From positions 640,001 through 704,000 of the forward strand of contig NZ_CP074436.1 in the NCBI RefSeq assembly GCF_016858305.2: a stretch of DNA of 64,000 bases, read 5' to 3'. A model generated the notes under the pieces. That model was not told the origin of the DNA and ran no database searches. It saw only the letters and a program-made list of their open reading frames with translations. Origin of the DNA: Polaribacter sp. Q13 (GTDB lineage Bacteria > Bacteroidota > Bacteroidia > Flavobacteriales > Flavobacteriaceae). Made by a program: the position numbers and the translations under genes. Of the stretch, positions 61,652-64,000 are shown one piece after another; within the stretch, counting starts at the first letter, position 1, and each line of letters begins with the position of its first letter.

Positions 61652-62578
61652 ATGAAATTCAAAAAACCACATACGCTTCAGCAAATAGCAAAACTGATAA
61701 ACACAGATTTTATTGGTGATGAAAATTTTGAGATTTTAGGAATCAATGAGATTCATGTTGTAGAAAAAGGAGATATTGTTTTTGTAGATCATCCTAAATA
61801 CTATGACAAAGCATTAAACTCTGCAGCAACTACTATTTTAATCAACAAAAAAGTAGATTGCCCAGTAGGAAAAGCTTTATTAATTTCAGAGGATCCTTTT
61901 CGTGATTTTAATAAAATAACAAAGCATTTTAATCCATTTATAACTGCTAAAGTTAGTATTTCTGAATCGGCTATTATTGGAGAGAATACAATTATTCAAC
62001 CAAATGTATTTATAGGAAACAATGTTACTGTTGGTGAAAATTGTGTAATTCATCCAAATGTAACTATTTATGATAATTCAGTAATAGGTAATAATGTTAC
62101 CATTCATGCGAATACGGTTTTAGGAGCGGATGCATTTTATTATAAAAACAGACCAGAAGGATTTGATAAATTAATTTCTGGAGGAAGAGTAGTTTTAGAA
62201 GATAATGTAGATTTAGGAGCATCTTGTACTATTGATAAAGGCGTTTCTGGTGATACAACTATTGGAAAAGGTACCAAAATTGACAACCAAGTTCATGTTG
62301 GGCATGATACCAAAATTGGTAAAAAATGTTTAATAGCTTCGCAAACGGGTATTGCTGGTTGTGTAATTATAGAAGATGAAGTTACTATTTGGGGGCAGGT
62401 TGGTACCAATAGCGGAATTACTATAGGTAAAGGAGCTATAATTCTGGGACAAACAGGTGTTACTAAATCTGTTGCAGGAGGAAAAAGTTATTTTGGTACT
62501 CCAGTTTCAGAATCAAGAGAAAAATTAAAAGAAATGGCAGAAATAAAACGTTTTTTAAAAGATAGAAAGAACTCATAA
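61652..62578 (+). CDS. Second LpxD-like acyltransferase
   Basis: A 308-residue left-handed beta-helix protein paralogous to LpxD. An N-terminal domain (about 1-110) resembles LpxD (FVDHPKYYDKALNSA). The helix contains NTIIQPNVFIGNNVTVGEN, CTIDKGVSGDTTIGKGTKIDNQVHVGHDTKIGKKC with His, and VTKSVAGGKSYFGTP. Both candidates keep the helix His. It may make an alternative lipid A, act on another sugar, or have diverged. Shorter than LpxD because the C-terminal helix is reduced. Its ATG is preceded by the hairpin repeat. Confidence 0.85.
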   Translation: MKFKKPHTLQQIAKLINTDFIGDENFEILGINEIHVVEKGDIVFVDHPKYYDKALNSAATTILINKKVDCPVGKALLISEDPFRDFNKITKHFNPFITAKVSISESAIIGENTIIQPNVFIGNNVTVGENCVIHPNVTIYDNSVIGNNVTIHANTVLGADAFYYKNRPEGFDKLISGGRVVLEDNVDLGASCTIDKGVSGDTTIGKGTKIDNQVHVGHDTKIGKKCLIASQTGIAGCVIIEDEVTIWGQVGTNSGITIGKGAIILGQTGVTKSVAGGKSYFGTPVSESREKLKEMAEIKRFLKDRKNS

Positions 62579-62708
62579 ATTTTTAGATAAACTCTCTAAA
62601 AACTTTTAAGAGTATCTTATTCTTTAAAAAGGCTATCTAAACATATAATTATTACTTTTTTATTGATAATAATTTGTTTGAATACTTTTTTAGAAACAAT
62701 CAATAAAC

Positions 62709-62716
62709 TATTTTTG
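62709..62716 (+). promoter_or_regulatory. -7 box of sucD
   Basis: TATTTTTG matches TAnnTTTG; the leader would be about 22 bases before ATG 62744. No good -33 TTTG is present. Confidence 0.5.
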
Positions 62717-62743
62717 TGTAACAATATAAAAAAAATCAAACCA

Positions 62744-63616
62744 ATGAGTGTTTTAGTAAATAAAAATTCAAAAATTATTGTTCAAGGTTTTACAGGTAGT
62801 GAAGGTACTTTTCACGCTGGTCAAATGATTGATTATGGAACGAATGTTGTTGGAGGGGTAACTCCAGGAAAAGGAGGTCAAGTACATTTAGGAAAACCTG
62901 TTTTTAATACCGTTAAAGAATCTGTAGATAAGGTTGGGGCAGACACTTCTATTATTTTTGTACCACCAGCTTTTGCTGCGGATGCAATTATGGAATCTGC
63001 AGACGCAGGAATAAAAGTTATCATTTGTATTACAGAAGGAATTCCTACTGCAGACATGGTAAAAGTAAAAGCTTATATTGATAGTAGAGACTGTCGATTG
63101 GTTGGACCTAACTGTCCGGGTGTAATTACACCAGATGAAGCTAAAGTTGGTATTATGCCAGGTTTTATCTTTAAAAAGGGTAGAGTAGGTATCGTTTCTA
63201 AATCTGGAACTTTAACGTATGAAGCAGCAGACCAAGTTGTAAAACAAGGTTACGGAATTACTACAGCTATTGGTATTGGTGGAGATCCAATTATTGGAAC
63301 TACAACAAAAGAAGCAGTTGAGATGTTAATGAATGATCCAGAAACAGAAGCAATTGTTATGATTGGTGAAATTGGAGGGAATTTGGAAGCTGAAGCGGCA
63401 CAATGGATTAAAGCTGATGGAAACAGAAAGCCGGTTGTTGGTTTTATAGCAGGTCAAACTGCACCAGCAGGAAGAACAATGGGGCACGCAGGTGCAATTG
63501 TTGGTGGAGCTGATGATACAGCACAAGCAAAAATGAAAATTTTAGCAGAAAACGGAATTCACGTAGTGAGCTCTCCAGCTAAAATTGGTGAAATGATTGC
63601 AAAAGTCTTAAATTAA
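62744..63616 (+). CDS. sucD: Succinyl-CoA ligase subunit alpha
   Basis: TCA-cycle enzyme forming succinate and ATP or GTP from succinyl-CoA. From ATG 62744 it has 290 residues with [49 protein letters not shown], and the phosphorylated-His region GHAGAIVGG. An upstream in-frame ATG lies within promoter sequence and gives a non-family N-terminus, so the shorter form is chosen. The beta subunit gene sucC is not in the window. A clear terminator follows. Confidence 0.95.
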   Translation: MSVLVNKNSKIIVQGFTGSEGTFHAGQMIDYGTNVVGGVTPGKGGQVHLGKPVFNTVKESVDKVGADTSIIFVPPAFAADAIMESADAGIKVIICITEGIPTADMVKVKAYIDSRDCRLVGPNCPGVITPDEAKVGIMPGFIFKKGRVGIVSKSGTLTYEAADQVVKQGYGITTAIGIGGDPIIGTTTKEAVEMLMNDPETEAIVMIGEIGGNLEAEAAQWIKADGNRKPVVGFIAGQTAPAGRTMGHAGAIVGGADDTAQAKMKILAENGIHVVSSPAKIGEMIAKVLN

Positions 63617-63663
63617 ATCGATTTCCATTAAGAAACTGTTAAAGTTTTACAATAAAATAGCAT

Positions 63664-63700
63664 AAACTCCGTTGAATTCGTAAATTCAACGGAGTTTTTT
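63664..63700 (+). terminator. Terminator after sucD
   Basis: AAACTCCGTTGAATT (63664-63678) and AATTCAACGGAGTTT (63683-63697) form a 15-bp stem followed by Ts. Confidence 0.9.
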
Positions 63701-63722
63701 ATTTCAACCAAAATTAATATTT

Positions 63723-64000
63723 ATGAAAGAACTAAAATTGTTATGCATTAGCTTTTTGTTAGTTACAGCAGTAAGTTGTACTACTAGCAAAAAGAAAGAA
63801 AAGAATTATGAGGTAACTTCGCAAAAAGATTCCAACGGGTTATCTTATGAAACAGTACAGAATGACCCAACAGGTTTACGCTTGTATACTTTAGAAAATG
63901 GGTTAAAAGTGTATTTAAGTCAGAATTCTGATGAACCCAAAATTCAAACTTACATTGCCGTAAGAGCTGGTTCTAATTACGACCCAAAAGAATCTACAGG
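63723..64000 (+). CDS. M16-family peptidase lipoprotein (cut by window edge)
   Basis: The open frame from ATG 63723 reaches the window end without a stop (92 full codons). The signal peptide carries lipobox AVSC (Cys19). Residues after about 60 ([38 protein letters not shown]) match the N-terminus of insulinase-like M16 peptidases, which degrade peptides. The zinc motif HxxEH lies beyond the window. The family call is inferred from this region only. Confidence 0.82.
   Translation, partial: [92 protein letters not shown]

Noticed and set aside
62663..62743. Upstream in-frame extension of sucD
   Set aside because: It lies in promoter sequence with a TAnnTTTG box and gives a hydrophobic N-terminus not found in succinyl-CoA ligases.
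1..64000. tRNA, rRNA, CRISPR array, prophage or transposase
   Set aside because: No cloverleaf-like segment, 16S/23S-like region, regularly spaced repeat array or phage/transposase gene was visible; a dedicated scan (tRNAscan, CRISPR finder) would be needed to be certain.

Overview
The window reads as a chromosomal segment of a low-GC Bacteroidota, most likely a marine member of the Flavobacteriaceae (Polaribacter/Tenacibaculum-like). The signs are: a PorX-type response regulator and a cargo protein with a type IX secretion type-B C-terminus; an LpxC-FabZ fusion; a DnaX without the usual zinc module; -7 boxes of the form TAnnTTTG upstream of several genes; start codons without Shine-Dalgarno sequences; and small interspersed palindromic repeats between genes. 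The genus is inference. I saw no rRNA, tRNA, CRISPR array, transposase or prophage.

Layout. 1-6649 (mostly minus strand): a truncated MscS channel, Dps, a small DUF4870 membrane protein, then a tight five-gene operon (Usp, SulP transporter, MiaE, an unknown protein, a DUF4268 protein). 6777-11985: a CPA1-type antiporter, a membrane-anchored MutS-like ATPase and DnaX. 11986-13035: a structured leader with two hairpins, then the lipoprotein methionine sulfoxide reductase MsrA. 13868-17442: a two-gene SIR2-HerA cassette, a known type of anti-phage defence system. 17798-28848: housekeeping genes (OmpH/Skp, MiaA, a K+ channel, an exonuclease, a YggS-type PLP protein, SerA, SerC, a LuxC-like reductase, ferredoxin, YchF).

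29225-34131 holds a transglutaminase-like gene facing a seven-gene minus-strand operon: an ArsR-type repressor, thioredoxin-like protein, OsmC, ArsP-like permease, CDF metal exporter, ArsF-like and ArsG-like proteins. It sits behind a perfect 15-2-15 palindrome that is probably the ArsR operator, and looks like a metal/organoarsenical and thiol stress module. 34286-48617 carries lipoproteins, a Crp-HbpS-propeller/Dabb-SDR cluster, GcvT, a VF530 protein, a Sirt5-like deacylase and TrmH. 48673-56124 links a large T9SS cargo protein (seven degenerate repeats), alanine dehydrogenase, TsaE and PorX. 56418-63616 is the lipid A/EF-P block: an HD hydrolase, LpxD, LpxC-FabZ, LpxA, EF-P, a second LpxD and SucD. 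An M16-type peptidase runs off the right edge.

Most striking: the SIR2-HerA cassette; the ArsR-controlled operon with its palindrome; the unidentified leader RNA before msrA; two copies of an approximately 100-bp intergenic element whose inner stem differs by compensatory changes; and a 68-bp near-identical duplication beside one of them.
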